From: a virus
Strand: one strand, 5' to 3'
DNA: 61,718 nt
IMG/VR virus record: IMGVR_UViG_3300025324_000012
Coordinates: 1-61,718 of that record
This document shows, piece by piece, positions 50,027 to 57,663 of this stretch; position 1 is the first letter of the stretch, and each line of letters opens with the position of its first letter. The position numbers and the translations under genes were made by a program. The notes beneath the pieces are model-generated. The model saw only the letters and a list, made by a program, of their open reading frames with translations. It had not been told where the DNA came from and searched no databases.

Positions 50027-50216
50027 CAATCCTCCCTGTTCGCATATATAAGGCTTGACCATCATCATAGTTAAATATAATGTCTATAGTATCGACAGTA
50101 GCTGGTATGCCTAGTTTCTCTACCAATTCAGCTATATAGGCCAGACCAGCAACTTCCCTTTCACGTTGGATTTTATCAGCGTGAAGTTTCTGTCTAAACT
50201 TGTCTAAGAAACTCAT
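49992..50216 (-). CDS. Small helical protein (74 aa)
   Basis: The start at 50216 overlaps the previous stop (ATGA). Contains a charged helix (FLDKFRQKLHADKIQRERE) and a short beta part. Its end overlaps the glycosyltransferase start by 35 bases. Unknown function. Confidence 0.55.
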   Translation of the reverse strand: MSFLDKFRQKLHADKIQREREVAGLAYIAELVEKLGIPATVDTIDIIFNYDDGQALYMRTGRIDEARSDSSGDA

Positions 50217-51361
50217 TTTAGTCCTTCTAGTATCCAGCGTTTCCAAGGAAACCAAAGATTCTTCCAGTCAAGATGTTCTACTGAGGCTCTACAATACTCA
50301 GGTTCTGGTTTTTCTTCTAATGTCTCCAGAATAACCTCAACAAAATCCTCAGGATTATAAATAGGGCGCAGACTATTGCCTAAACCCTCCACCCTCCAAT
50401 TGCTAACGCCTACTAACCAATCTTTGTTGGGAATCAATTCTGCCTGCCCACCAAATTCCCCTGTAACTACTGGCACACCACACGATAGAGATTCAACCAC
50501 GGGATAGCCAAATCCCTCTCCTAATGTTGGGAGTATTGTTAGATCACACGCGCTGTAGAGATATGACATTTCAGTATCCGAATATGGCGTGTCATATGTG
50601 ACTTTAATCCAGTCATAAGCGTTATAATCTGCAATTAATGCCTGAATATTCCATGCATGAGAGCGTTGTAAAACATCAACATGACACCAGAATCGTACTG
50701 CTTGATTTTGACGGTGAAGCTCTGACATCGTCGCGAATGCCAATCCCCAATCCTTCCTAACTTGATTAGTCATGCAACAGCCCACCACTACGTCGTTTTC
50801 CCCAAAACCTAATGTCATTCTTCCAGCGGTACGCCCACGTGGCTGAAAGGTACTAGTATTTATTCCATGCGGAATATAATCACTTTCAAGTATTTTTGCA
50901 CCGAAATGAGTATAGGCTAATTTCCTATCGTAGCCCTTCAGTGCCGCGCTGCTTAGCACCGATAATTTCCCATTAGGTCCGTGTGAATCAATTGGGAAAT
51001 ATCCCCAACGGCTAAATCTGCCACTTGTTAAAAATCTATATAGGTTGACAGGCAACGCTTCCTGTCGGGGACTGCCGAACCAATGGAGTCTAGACGCATC
51101 CCAGATGCTGAAGATGATACCTTTTTCAGTGCCTGCAAAGTCTTGCCAGACGCGCTCAATTAGAGCTTCTCCCCATTGGTAGGTTTCATCGAAATTGTAT
51201 TGGACGAAAGGTAATTGTCTGCTGCCATGTCCTCCCCTACCTGAAAACCCAACACGAAACTCTGGTAGAGAAGATGTTAAGCAAGATAAATCTCTACCTA
51301 TCCTAGCTAAACCTGTACGTAGGTCTGGACTGTCTCCGAGGAAAAGGATTGGAGTAATCAT
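50213..51361 (-). CDS. Glycosyltransferase family 4/GT-B (382 aa)
   Basis: GT-B fold with the C-terminal donor-binding motif TLGEGFGYPVVESLSCGVP and FGGQAELI, typical of GT1/GT4 retaining enzymes. The N-terminus (TGLARIGRDLSCLTS) fits the acceptor domain. It uses a nucleotide-activated sugar; the acceptor is unknown. First enzyme of the sugar cassette. Confidence 0.88.
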   Translation of the reverse strand: MITPILFLGDSPDLRTGLARIGRDLSCLTSSLPEFRVGFSGRGGHGSRQLPFVQYNFDETYQWGEALIERVWQDFAGTEKGIIFSIWDASRLHWFGSPRQEALPVNLYRFLTSGRFSRWGYFPIDSHGPNGKLSVLSSAALKGYDRKLAYTHFGAKILESDYIPHGINTSTFQPRGRTAGRMTLGFGENDVVVGCCMTNQVRKDWGLAFATMSELHRQNQAVRFWCHVDVLQRSHAWNIQALIADYNAYDWIKVTYDTPYSDTEMSYLYSACDLTILPTLGEGFGYPVVESLSCGVPVVTGEFGGQAELIPNKDWLVGVSNWRVEGLGNSLRPIYNPEDFVEVILETLEEKPEPEYCRASVEHLDWKNLWFPWKRWILEGLK

Positions 51362-51516
51362 TTTGTTTTCCTAACATATCTCGAATCAAGACATTCTTGA
51401 CAACATCGTTGAGGTTTAGGAGGTCTGACAGGACGTTTCAAACAGACAATACATATTCCCTCTTTACGTGCTGCCTCACGCTCTTTAGCCATCCACTTTG
51501 CTGAGGCTTGGCTCAT
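51358..51516 (-). CDS. Small zinc-binding-like protein (52 aa)
   Basis: Basic N-terminus (AKWMAKEREAARKEG) and two Cys pairs (CIVC; CCQEC) as in a treble-clef or zinc ribbon. ATGA coupled to the glycosyltransferase and to 51513. Confidence 0.6.
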   Translation of the reverse strand: MSQASAKWMAKEREAARKEGICIVCLKRPVRPPKPQRCCQECLDSRYVRKTK

Positions 51517-51821
51517 ACTTTTCCTCTTGTAGTTGATTTGACATGCGCGTCGTAGTGAGACCTTGGATTTTCCGGGTAAAAACTTTCTAAAAATGCGTAA
51601 TTACATACATTATAAAGGTGCTCAATATTTCCGTTTTTGTGGTAGGCTCTAACTTCTAGTTCCATGCGACGCATATATCGTCGTTTAGGATTCATTCTTC
51701 CGTAACGCGCTGCGCCCACAGCCAACCGATTCGCAGCCTTTTGTATGAACTCAAGAAACTTTTTCCCTTTCCCAGGATCAAGTTTCTCGGTTATTTCAGC
51801 CCATTCAAACTTCAATGTCAT
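51513..51821 (-). CDS. Hypothetical basic protein (102 aa)
   Basis: Basic with an RYGRMNPKRRYMRRMELE segment and an aromatic C-terminal part (NYAFLESFYPENPRSHY). May bind nucleic acid. ATGA-coupled at both ends. No family recognised. Confidence 0.6.
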   Translation of the reverse strand: MTLKFEWAEITEKLDPGKGKKFLEFIQKAANRLAVGAARYGRMNPKRRYMRRMELEVRAYHKNGNIEHLYNVCNYAFLESFYPENPRSHYDAHVKSTTRGKV

Positions 51822-51985
51822 TTCCCCTCCAATCTCGCTTCAAGCTCCATTAAATCTTCCCCAAAGTTTGGTTCTCCTTGGTAGACAGCTAATTTCAATT
51901 GCTTTCTAATGAACTCGACTATAGCCTCAGTCTTTCGATGTGTTTCTTCATCGAATTTCATCTCTACGTAGAATGGGACTATCAT
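51818..51985 (-). CDS. Small acidic helical protein (55 aa)
   Basis: Encodes MIVPFYVEMKFDEETHRKTE and an acidic C-terminal helix. ATGA overlaps at both ends support it. Confidence 0.6.
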   Translation of the reverse strand: MIVPFYVEMKFDEETHRKTEAIVEFIRKQLKLAVYQGEPNFGEDLMELEARLEGK

Positions 51986-52197
51986 ACTTTTATCTCTTTC
52001 CAGTTTTTAGGGACTGTACCCCTAATAATATTAGTGCACTTTTCTGAGCAGTGCTGGAAGTCATATAACTTTTGCTCCGGGAGAAGAAATGTAATATGGA
52101 GTCCCATCGCTTCTTCTGTTTTTGATTTCAAACATCCCGGGCACATAAATAATCCCTTTCCAAGTGATACGTAGCTTCTATGAACTTCAGTTATCAT
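51982..52197 (-). CDS. Small zinc-finger-like protein (71 aa)
   Basis: CPGCLKSK and CSEKC form a CxxC...CxxxC site. A short basic C-terminus follows. ATGA-coupled. Function unknown. Confidence 0.6.
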   Translation of the reverse strand: MITEVHRSYVSLGKGLFMCPGCLKSKTEEAMGLHITFLLPEQKLYDFQHCSEKCTNIIRGTVPKNWKEIKV

Positions 52198-52379
52198 TTG
52201 ACTCCTTTTCGAGTAACGTATGCCTCAAGCACGTGCAACTGAACTAATCTAGTTCCAGCTTCCATGCGCTTGACTGCTACATCATATTCGTCAGGGTTTA
52301 TACTCCCATTAATAAAGCGTTCAGCTGCCACAATATACTTGGCATAAACTTCTCTTAAGTCTCTCCTCAAGTCTTCCAC
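52194..52379 (-). CDS. Small helical protein (61 aa)
   Basis: All-helical, charged (LRRDLREVYAKYIVAAERFI). Overlaps the ATPase gene by 13 bases. Possibly a partner of the ATPase. Confidence 0.55.
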   Translation of the reverse strand: MEDLRRDLREVYAKYIVAAERFINGSINPDEYDVAVKRMEAGTRLVQLHVLEAYVTRKGVK

Positions 52380-53551
52380 TTCTCACCCCCAAGAAATTCA
52401 GCAGCAGCTTCTTTCTCCAGCTTATACATTAACCCCTCTTTAGACTTGTGTACTTTAACTATGCCAGCTTGAGTTAGAGTCTCTGTTATTCTATCAAGGT
52501 CAAATGCATCAAAATGAGGCCAGCCTTTTCGCAGGAGAAGCTTCCTGCTGATTTCTTCATGCTTTAGCAGTAACCTAATTACGTCACTAATCTGCTGCGA
52601 TAGGGCATTAGTCCCACCCTTCAACATTACCTTTCGCATTCCAGGCACGCATTCTTGACATACCTCCATTGATTCCTCCATATGTTTTTCCTCAACTATC
52701 AGATTAGTGCTTTCTGCGAGAGATATTAACATTGCAACTTTAAGCACTTGATCGTGTATGCGTTGAAGCGTTCCAGTTGGATCTTCTTTAGACCTAAGCT
52801 CGTCTTGTAGGGCTAGATACCAAGGGGAGTATAGCTTCTTAGCTTTCTCTGTAATTAAAATCTCACCAGCTAATTTAGATATCTCAACAAGGTATTTAGA
52901 GAATGGAGACAAGTCCAGCATCTCTGCCGGTTCCATTAAGTCATTAACTTTGGAAAGGGAATCTGCTTGAACAAAAAATGTTCGGGCAACGAACCCTCCC
53001 CCGTTTGCTGACTTCGGCAATGTCTCACTTAAATTTGTCTCATTAGACGCACCTAAGACTACAAGATATGGATTAATTAAGCGCCGCTGTTCCATTGCTA
53101 GAGTATTAACCCAACCATTTTCGTGAGCATTAGTATCATACAGGTCAGTAAGACAATAGACAGCAGCAGGGTCGTCGATGATGAAAGATGCATATTCCCC
53201 TGACGCAAGAAACGCCTGTGCATAGGTGTGTATCTTACCTGTTTCACTAGTCTTAGCGACGCTTAGCTCTTTTATGACTCCTTGTATCGAGACGCGTCCG
53301 CTTATGACGCGTATTACGTCGGCTTGCTCTACTAGATTCTTAGCAATTGATACAGGGAAGCCCTTCCGTAAACCGCTGCGCCCAATTAGAAATACGTAGA
53401 TATTTGGATATAGCTTGTATAGTCCGCCTTTGTTTATCCAAACATTCTTCCTCATCACGGCAGATATCGCCGTGAGGGCAGACCAGTAGATATACTGTTT
53501 AGGACTCTCAGCCTTATCTGTTGCGTCTAGGAGGTCTTGAACCCAACTCAA
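52367..53551 (-). CDS. DUF3987-like P-loop ATPase, putative replication helicase (394 aa)
   Basis: YIYWSALTAISAVMRKNVWI and LYPNIYVFLIGRSGLRKG (57-64, degenerate Walker A with Arg before Lys) are characteristic of DUF3987-like primase/helicase proteins. Walker B-like FIIDDP is at 123-128, sensor-like LGASNETNL follows, and a winged-helix-like C-terminus (ITETLTQAGIVKVHKSKEG) ends it. It is adjacent to the polymerase gene with ATGA overlap, so a role as replicative helicase or loader is likely. Confidence 0.75.
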   Translation of the reverse strand: MSWVQDLLDATDKAESPKQYIYWSALTAISAVMRKNVWINKGGLYKLYPNIYVFLIGRSGLRKGFPVSIAKNLVEQADVIRVISGRVSIQGVIKELSVAKTSETGKIHTYAQAFLASGEYASFIIDDPAAVYCLTDLYDTNAHENGWVNTLAMEQRRLINPYLVVLGASNETNLSETLPKSANGGGFVARTFFVQADSLSKVNDLMEPAEMLDLSPFSKYLVEISKLAGEILITEKAKKLYSPWYLALQDELRSKEDPTGTLQRIHDQVLKVAMLISLAESTNLIVEEKHMEESMEVCQECVPGMRKVMLKGGTNALSQQISDVIRLLLKHEEISRKLLLRKGWPHFDAFDLDRITETLTQAGIVKVHKSKEGLMYKLEKEAAAEFLGGEKWKT

Positions 53552-54480
53552 TTTGCTACCTCACTGAATTTGTAATCCTCTAAATCTTTCAAGTTAGTCC
53601 TCCCAATTTTGAAATCTGAAGGAATGATTATACTTCCTCTCGATAATGTACATCGCGCAAAGTCAATTGGCTCTTCCATGATAGTCTTAGCACATGGACA
53701 GAATAGGTCAACTATTTCTTCTCTAACCAGCGCAGTAAATGAGTCGTGGGATTCCATACAGAAAAACCAATGTTTGCCGTAGTAGGGAATCTCTGCCCGC
53801 ATACGTAACATTGCACGTTTCAGCGCGTCGGGAATAGTAGATTGTGGTATCTGCGCGTAAGCCTCCTTGAAGATATCGTCGCCCCACTTGCCTAAGAATT
53901 GCCTTGGCCGACCAAACGGATTAATAATTACCCGGTTGTTATGGCCTAGTGCGTCTTGAATCTCTTTGTAGAACACGCCGCGTATATTAGGTGAGTTCTT
54001 ATGGAATAGCTCTAATGCCTTACCTGCTTTCCATTCACTTACCTGCGCAGTTATTGCTAACCTATGTTTACCCCCATCATAATTTCCCATGTGACGTGTT
54101 ATTTTACCCAACTGTCTCTGCGCGGTGGTCATCTTTGTTGGTGTTAAACCTGATTCTAACCAACTACCTGTTACTCTATGAATGTCATATTCTGGTAATT
54201 TGGTCTTGTCGAACATATCGAATAGGTGCAGAGCGTATTCATCACGTGCTAGAAGAGCCACTAACCTAGCTTCTGCCTGGGATTTATCAGCTTCGATGAA
54301 TACATATCCAGGATCAGGTATTAGCATGGAGCGTAGATCAGCTCCAACATCGCTGAACTTTGTGAGGGTTTGAAATGCAATTCCTTCAGCCTCTGGAGTC
54401 AGAGGTGGCTTCAGCTTGGACGTAGTGGTACGACCAGTCTCTGTTCCACAGAAGTTAAATGAAGTGAAGAGACGTTTCAC
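53548..54480 (-). CDS. polA-C: DNA polymerase A, C-terminal palm/fingers part (310 aa)
   Basis: Carries TGRTTTSKLKPP, motif A VFIEADKSQAEARLV (Asp65), motif B RQLGKITRHMGNYDGG (Arg122, Lys126, Tyr134) and motif C MESHDS (His245, Asp246). In usual family A enzymes these read DYSQ, YG and HDE. Here they are DKS, YD and HDS, so catalysis may be altered. The GTG start is only 3 bases after GAGGG and lies 26 bases inside the end of the upstream gene, in the +1 frame. It may be a separate subunit or the product of frameshifting. Confidence 0.8.
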   Translation of the reverse strand: MKRLFTSFNFCGTETGRTTTSKLKPPLTPEAEGIAFQTLTKFSDVGADLRSMLIPDPGYVFIEADKSQAEARLVALLARDEYALHLFDMFDKTKLPEYDIHRVTGSWLESGLTPTKMTTAQRQLGKITRHMGNYDGGKHRLAITAQVSEWKAGKALELFHKNSPNIRGVFYKEIQDALGHNNRVIINPFGRPRQFLGKWGDDIFKEAYAQIPQSTIPDALKRAMLRMRAEIPYYGKHWFFCMESHDSFTALVREEIVDLFCPCAKTIMEEPIDFARCTLSRGSIIIPSDFKIGRTNLKDLEDYKFSEVAN

Positions 54481-55963
54481 ATTCCCTCGGTTTAGCCTTA
54501 ATATAGGTTGAAATTGTTTTCTTTATTTTTCTCAGACTTAGTACCAATTCTATAATTCTACGTTTGCGACCATCCTTGACGACGTTATTGAGTAAGCTTT
54601 GTAGGGTATCTTCTCCAACATCTTTACGTAATGGTATTTTCAGATCGTGGAATAATAGAAGTGGAACTTGCTTCGTGTTAGAGTTTACGTTTATTTCATA
54701 GCCCACAAGCTGATCCAACTCAGCCTGCTGCTCGACGTCTTTTCCTTCATACTTCTTTAGAAGATCTTTTTGCCTTGCGTCGTCCCGTAACAAACCTATT
54801 TGATCCATCTCATAGTATAGCCTGTGCATAGGCATTATGTGACTGAAGAAAAAATCCAAATATCCAAGTTCCTCCATATCCTTATAAAGCACTTCATAGG
54901 CCTCATAAGTAGTGCAGGCATCTTTGTCACAGTATGTGAACACCCGTTCAATCTTATGCTTGTGCGGGTTAAAATCTTGATACTCATCTTTGTAATATGG
55001 TTCTCTTGTCAGGATTGACGTAATGAATTGCAGCTTCTTTGGTAATTCGGGGTAAACCACACTCATTGCCGCCATCGTATCGAACCAAGGGTCTGGGCAT
55101 GGTAGGTGGCATATCTTACGTAATTTCCACTGGTCAAACTTGAAATTTTGTCCTATGATTTTAGGCTTCTTGTCACCCAGGAATTCTCGAAGAAGTTTCC
55201 ACATACCAACAAGATCGTGCATAGCGACGCCCAATTCATTAGTAGCCGACATCGCGTTACGTAATGGTACGCATAATGCTTCATAGGAGTTAAATGCCAA
55301 CGAAATACATAGTGGGATAGTGGAAGGTGATTCAATATCTGCTGATATCTTATCTAGGTGTTGGTGGCGGTTAAGAAATCTCCAAAGGTCTAGCTCTGAC
55401 CGTGCAATCCCTAATAGTCTATCGGGCAAAAGCAGTTCTTTTGTCCGTGATTCTTCAACTGCCCGTTTGAAGTCAAGACCAATGTAGGTCAAATCTTTCC
55501 AGGACATCATAGCTCCACTATCACCTTCTTCTCCATGAAGGATTGATGCTGGATGAATTGTTGGAACTACTTTTGGCAAACCGTCTAGGCTATTTAATAT
55601 ACTACCTCGCCACTTCTTAATCCCTGTTTGCCCCGTAAGGGTCTTTAACGCAAGATTTCCTATTGCAAGTATGCAATTGGGGTTGATCGTATGTACTTCT
55701 TCCCATAGTTGTGGGGTAAAATCTGAAATCGATTTTCCCAATTCCCCAAGACGATGAAGTTTATTTCCCGGCGGACGAATCTTTACAACGTTGGTGAGAT
55801 ATAATTCGTCCCTTCGCGCCCCCGCTTTATGTATTAAATCGTCAACCATACGCCCTGTTGGGCCGGCAAATGGATAACCTTTTTCCTCCTCGTGTTTACC
55901 AGGAGCTTCCCCTACAAGCATCAGTTTTGCTTGTGGATTTCCTCGACCTGCTACGTAGATCAT
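54455..55963 (-). CDS. polA-N: UDG-exonuclease-polymerase A N-terminal part (502 aa)
   Basis: Start at 55963 chosen for its ATGA overlap with 55960; a longer frame begins at 55993. Residues 1-165 are a family 4 uracil-DNA glycosylase (VGEAPG at 17-22; HPAS at 137-140). Residues 200-355 are a DnaQ-like 3'-5' exonuclease (Asp209, Glu211; Asn273, Asp277; Tyr344-xxx-Asp348). The rest is the thumb of a family A polymerase (YEINVNSNTKQV; TYIKAKPRE). The frame ends just where FNxxGTxTGR should follow; that part is in the +1 frame at 53548-54480. Confidence 0.85.
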   Translation of the reverse strand: MIYVAGRGNPQAKLMLVGEAPGKHEEEKGYPFAGPTGRMVDDLIHKAGARRDELYLTNVVKIRPPGNKLHRLGELGKSISDFTPQLWEEVHTINPNCILAIGNLALKTLTGQTGIKKWRGSILNSLDGLPKVVPTIHPASILHGEEGDSGAMMSWKDLTYIGLDFKRAVEESRTKELLLPDRLLGIARSELDLWRFLNRHQHLDKISADIESPSTIPLCISLAFNSYEALCVPLRNAMSATNELGVAMHDLVGMWKLLREFLGDKKPKIIGQNFKFDQWKLRKICHLPCPDPWFDTMAAMSVVYPELPKKLQFITSILTREPYYKDEYQDFNPHKHKIERVFTYCDKDACTTYEAYEVLYKDMEELGYLDFFFSHIMPMHRLYYEMDQIGLLRDDARQKDLLKKYEGKDVEQQAELDQLVGYEINVNSNTKQVPLLLFHDLKIPLRKDVGEDTLQSLLNNVVKDGRKRRIIELVLSLRKIKKTISTYIKAKPRECETSLHFI

Positions 55964-56115
55964 AGTGGCCTGTAGCGCTTGAAGAACATCCAACTACTCA
56001 CCACCGCGACTAATTCCCAACCATCTTTTCCCTTCTCGTTGAGCGTGTCTTCGACATCTTTTAGGTGTGGACTAACAAAACCTGCAATTTTATATTCCCA
56101 CATTGGCATTTTCAT
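55960..56115 (-). CDS. DUF4177-like small protein (51 aa)
   Basis: MWEYKIAGF...LNEKGKDGWELVAVV...FFKR is a close match to the DUF4177 pattern (WEYK, LN..G..GWELV, FKR). An ATG at 56115 with AAGGAG upstream is used; internal ATGs follow. It overlaps HNH by 26 bases and the polymerase start by ATGA. Function unknown. Confidence 0.75.
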   Translation of the reverse strand: MKMPMWEYKIAGFVSPHLKDVEDTLNEKGKDGWELVAVVSSWMFFKRYRPL

Positions 56116-56392
56116 AAGTCTTCTTTCTCCTTAGTCTATCTTCAATTAAATGACAATCCACGCACAAAAGAAGAACATCTTTTGTACGCTCATGACCAAA
56201 CGTATTATAGTGCTTATGATGTAATTGTAAAGGACGAGTGGTACTTTTACAACGTTGACATTTTCTACCACGCTTAGCTATAACCCTTTCACGTAACCTT
56301 TTCCACTTTTTTGATGCTATATACTTACGATATTCTGGTGTTAAATCTTTATTGTCTTCCCTTAGGTCAGCTTCTTTGAAGGTGAATTTCAT
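56090..56392 (-). CDS. HNH endonuclease (100 aa)
   Basis: CQRCKSTTRPLQLHHKHYNTFGHE with CVDCH: a complete HNH (treble-clef) nuclease with two CxxC pairs and the catalytic His-His. It is a free-standing gene in the replication region; HNH genes are often mobile or assist packaging. Confidence 0.85.
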   Translation of the reverse strand: MKFTFKEADLREDNKDLTPEYRKYIASKKWKRLRERVIAKRGRKCQRCKSTTRPLQLHHKHYNTFGHERTKDVLLLCVDCHLIEDRLRRKKTYENANVGI

Positions 56393-56569
56393 CTAATTAT
56401 TTGGGAATAACTTCTTAAAACAATAATCACAAATTATTACATTTTCCTCTGGGTTCTTAGAAGCATTTACAGTCCCAAACATTTGCTGTGCTTCCTTGTC
56501 TGCTTCCTCATCATCCCAGCCTTTCTCGTAAGTATTTCCACAAGCCTTGCAGGTATAAGTATTACTCAA
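56393..56569 (-). CDS. Small zinc-ribbon protein, TTG start (58 aa)
   Basis: AAGGAG followed by 6 bases and TTG supports this start, which overlaps the upstream glycosyltransferase end. The product is SNTYTCKACGNTYEKGW with a C-terminal CDYC: two CxxC pairs. Its stop abuts the HNH start. Function unknown. Confidence 0.6.
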   Translation of the reverse strand: MSNTYTCKACGNTYEKGWDDEEADKEAQQMFGTVNASKNPEENVIICDYCFKKLFPNN

Positions 56570-57266
56570 AGTAAACTCCTTGAGGAATTTCTTTCCTAAT
56601 ATATTCGGCGCCTGGTACTAATTCACCAGTGGAATTAGTCAAACCAGTATTTACCACCACGGCGGGACGAATCTTCCCAACGCGAAAGCCTGCTGCGTCT
56701 ATTTTATTACAAAATGCTTGATCGTGCTCTTTCTCCTCAACTAAAGGACCAAATCTATCCCAGGTGCGCCATTCCATGAACCATGATTGGCTGCTTAGTG
56801 CTGAATTTGTTATCATTTTTCCACTACACTCTTGACCATCACCAAAAGCTATTTCTTTAACTTGTAATGGCTGATGGAATGGATGATTGTACCCACCAAT
56901 TACTGCGAATCCTGCACGTTTAGCTTCGGGCCAAATATCAAGCAGAGCCTCTAACCAACCTGGATGGAAGTAGCAGTCGTTGTCTGTACAGTAGAGGAAA
57001 TTACCTCTGTCCTTAACAGCATTAATTGCTTGGTTTCGAGTTACTCCTGCGTTCTTGGAAGGGGTGTCATTATGAATAAGATTTACTTCCCAACCCCTAC
57101 TAATCATTAAATTACAGCAGGTTTCTAACAAACCAACAACCTCAAATGAACTACCATCATCAACTATCGTTAAGTCTGCCTTGACGTTAGTAGACAACAT
57201 ACTCATTAGAGTCTGTGTCACTAATAGTGGTCTATCACGTGTGATTAATGTTATGTTTACTTTCAT
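56562..57266 (-). CDS. Glycosyltransferase family 2 (234 aa)
   Basis: GT-A: ITLITRDRPLLVTQTLMSML, LTIVDDGSS, GVTRNQAINAVKDRGNFLYC followed by TDNDCYFHPGW (DxD = DND), and EEKEHDQAFCNKI as base region. Third GT2 of the genome and physically separate from the 44-51 kb cassette, next to the ParB-methyltransferase. Confidence 0.87.
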   Translation of the reverse strand: MKVNITLITRDRPLLVTQTLMSMLSTNVKADLTIVDDGSSFEVVGLLETCCNLMISRGWEVNLIHNDTPSKNAGVTRNQAINAVKDRGNFLYCTDNDCYFHPGWLEALLDIWPEAKRAGFAVIGGYNHPFHQPLQVKEIAFGDGQECSGKMITNSALSSQSWFMEWRTWDRFGPLVEEKEHDQAFCNKIDAAGFRVGKIRPAVVVNTGLTNSTGELVPGAEYIRKEIPQGVYFE

Positions 57267-57460
57267 TGTTTACCTTCGCAGGCTTTGGGTATACCTAAAA
57301 TTGTAAGTAAATCGTCAACAAATAAATCCAATTGAGGTCCCATAACTGGACCTTTAGGAACATTTAATTGTGTTGTTTCTGGATTATTAGATGCAAATGC
57401 TCTCACGCGCATTAGAGCTTTACGCAGCTCAAATTGTTGACTAGTAGACAAGTGAATCAT
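57263..57460 (-). CDS. Hypothetical protein (65 aa)
   Basis: Basic helical N-terminus (TSQQFELRKALMRVRAFASN) and Pro/Gly loop. ATGA-coupled. Unknown function. Confidence 0.55.
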   Translation of the reverse strand: MIHLSTSQQFELRKALMRVRAFASNNPETTQLNVPKGPVMGPQLDLFVDDLLTILGIPKACEGKQ

Positions 57461-57663
57461 TTGTTTAGCCCTCTTATAGCCTCCACTGCGGCTGCGATGG
57501 CTTGGGTTTTCCTACTACCTGTAGGCCCTGTGACTGAAATTTCTATTTTCAGTGGACCATCCTTACCACGCCATATCTGGACAGCTGGTATTTTTATTTC
57601 ACTTTGTGGATAATCATAAAAACAACCACCAAACTTTTTAACAGCTTTTAATCTTTTAGACAT
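57457..57663 (-). CDS. Small protein with P-loop-like motif (68 aa)
   Basis: Basic N-terminus; the C-terminal SVTGPTGSRKTQAIAAAVEAI resembles a Walker A loop and helix with Arg in place of the last Gly, the same change as in the DUF3987-like ATPase. The domain is too short for a whole ATPase; may be a fold remnant or coincidence. Confidence 0.55.
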   Translation of the reverse strand: MSKRLKAVKKFGGCFYDYPQSEIKIPAVQIWRGKDGPLKIEISVTGPTGSRKTQAIAAAVEAIRGLNK

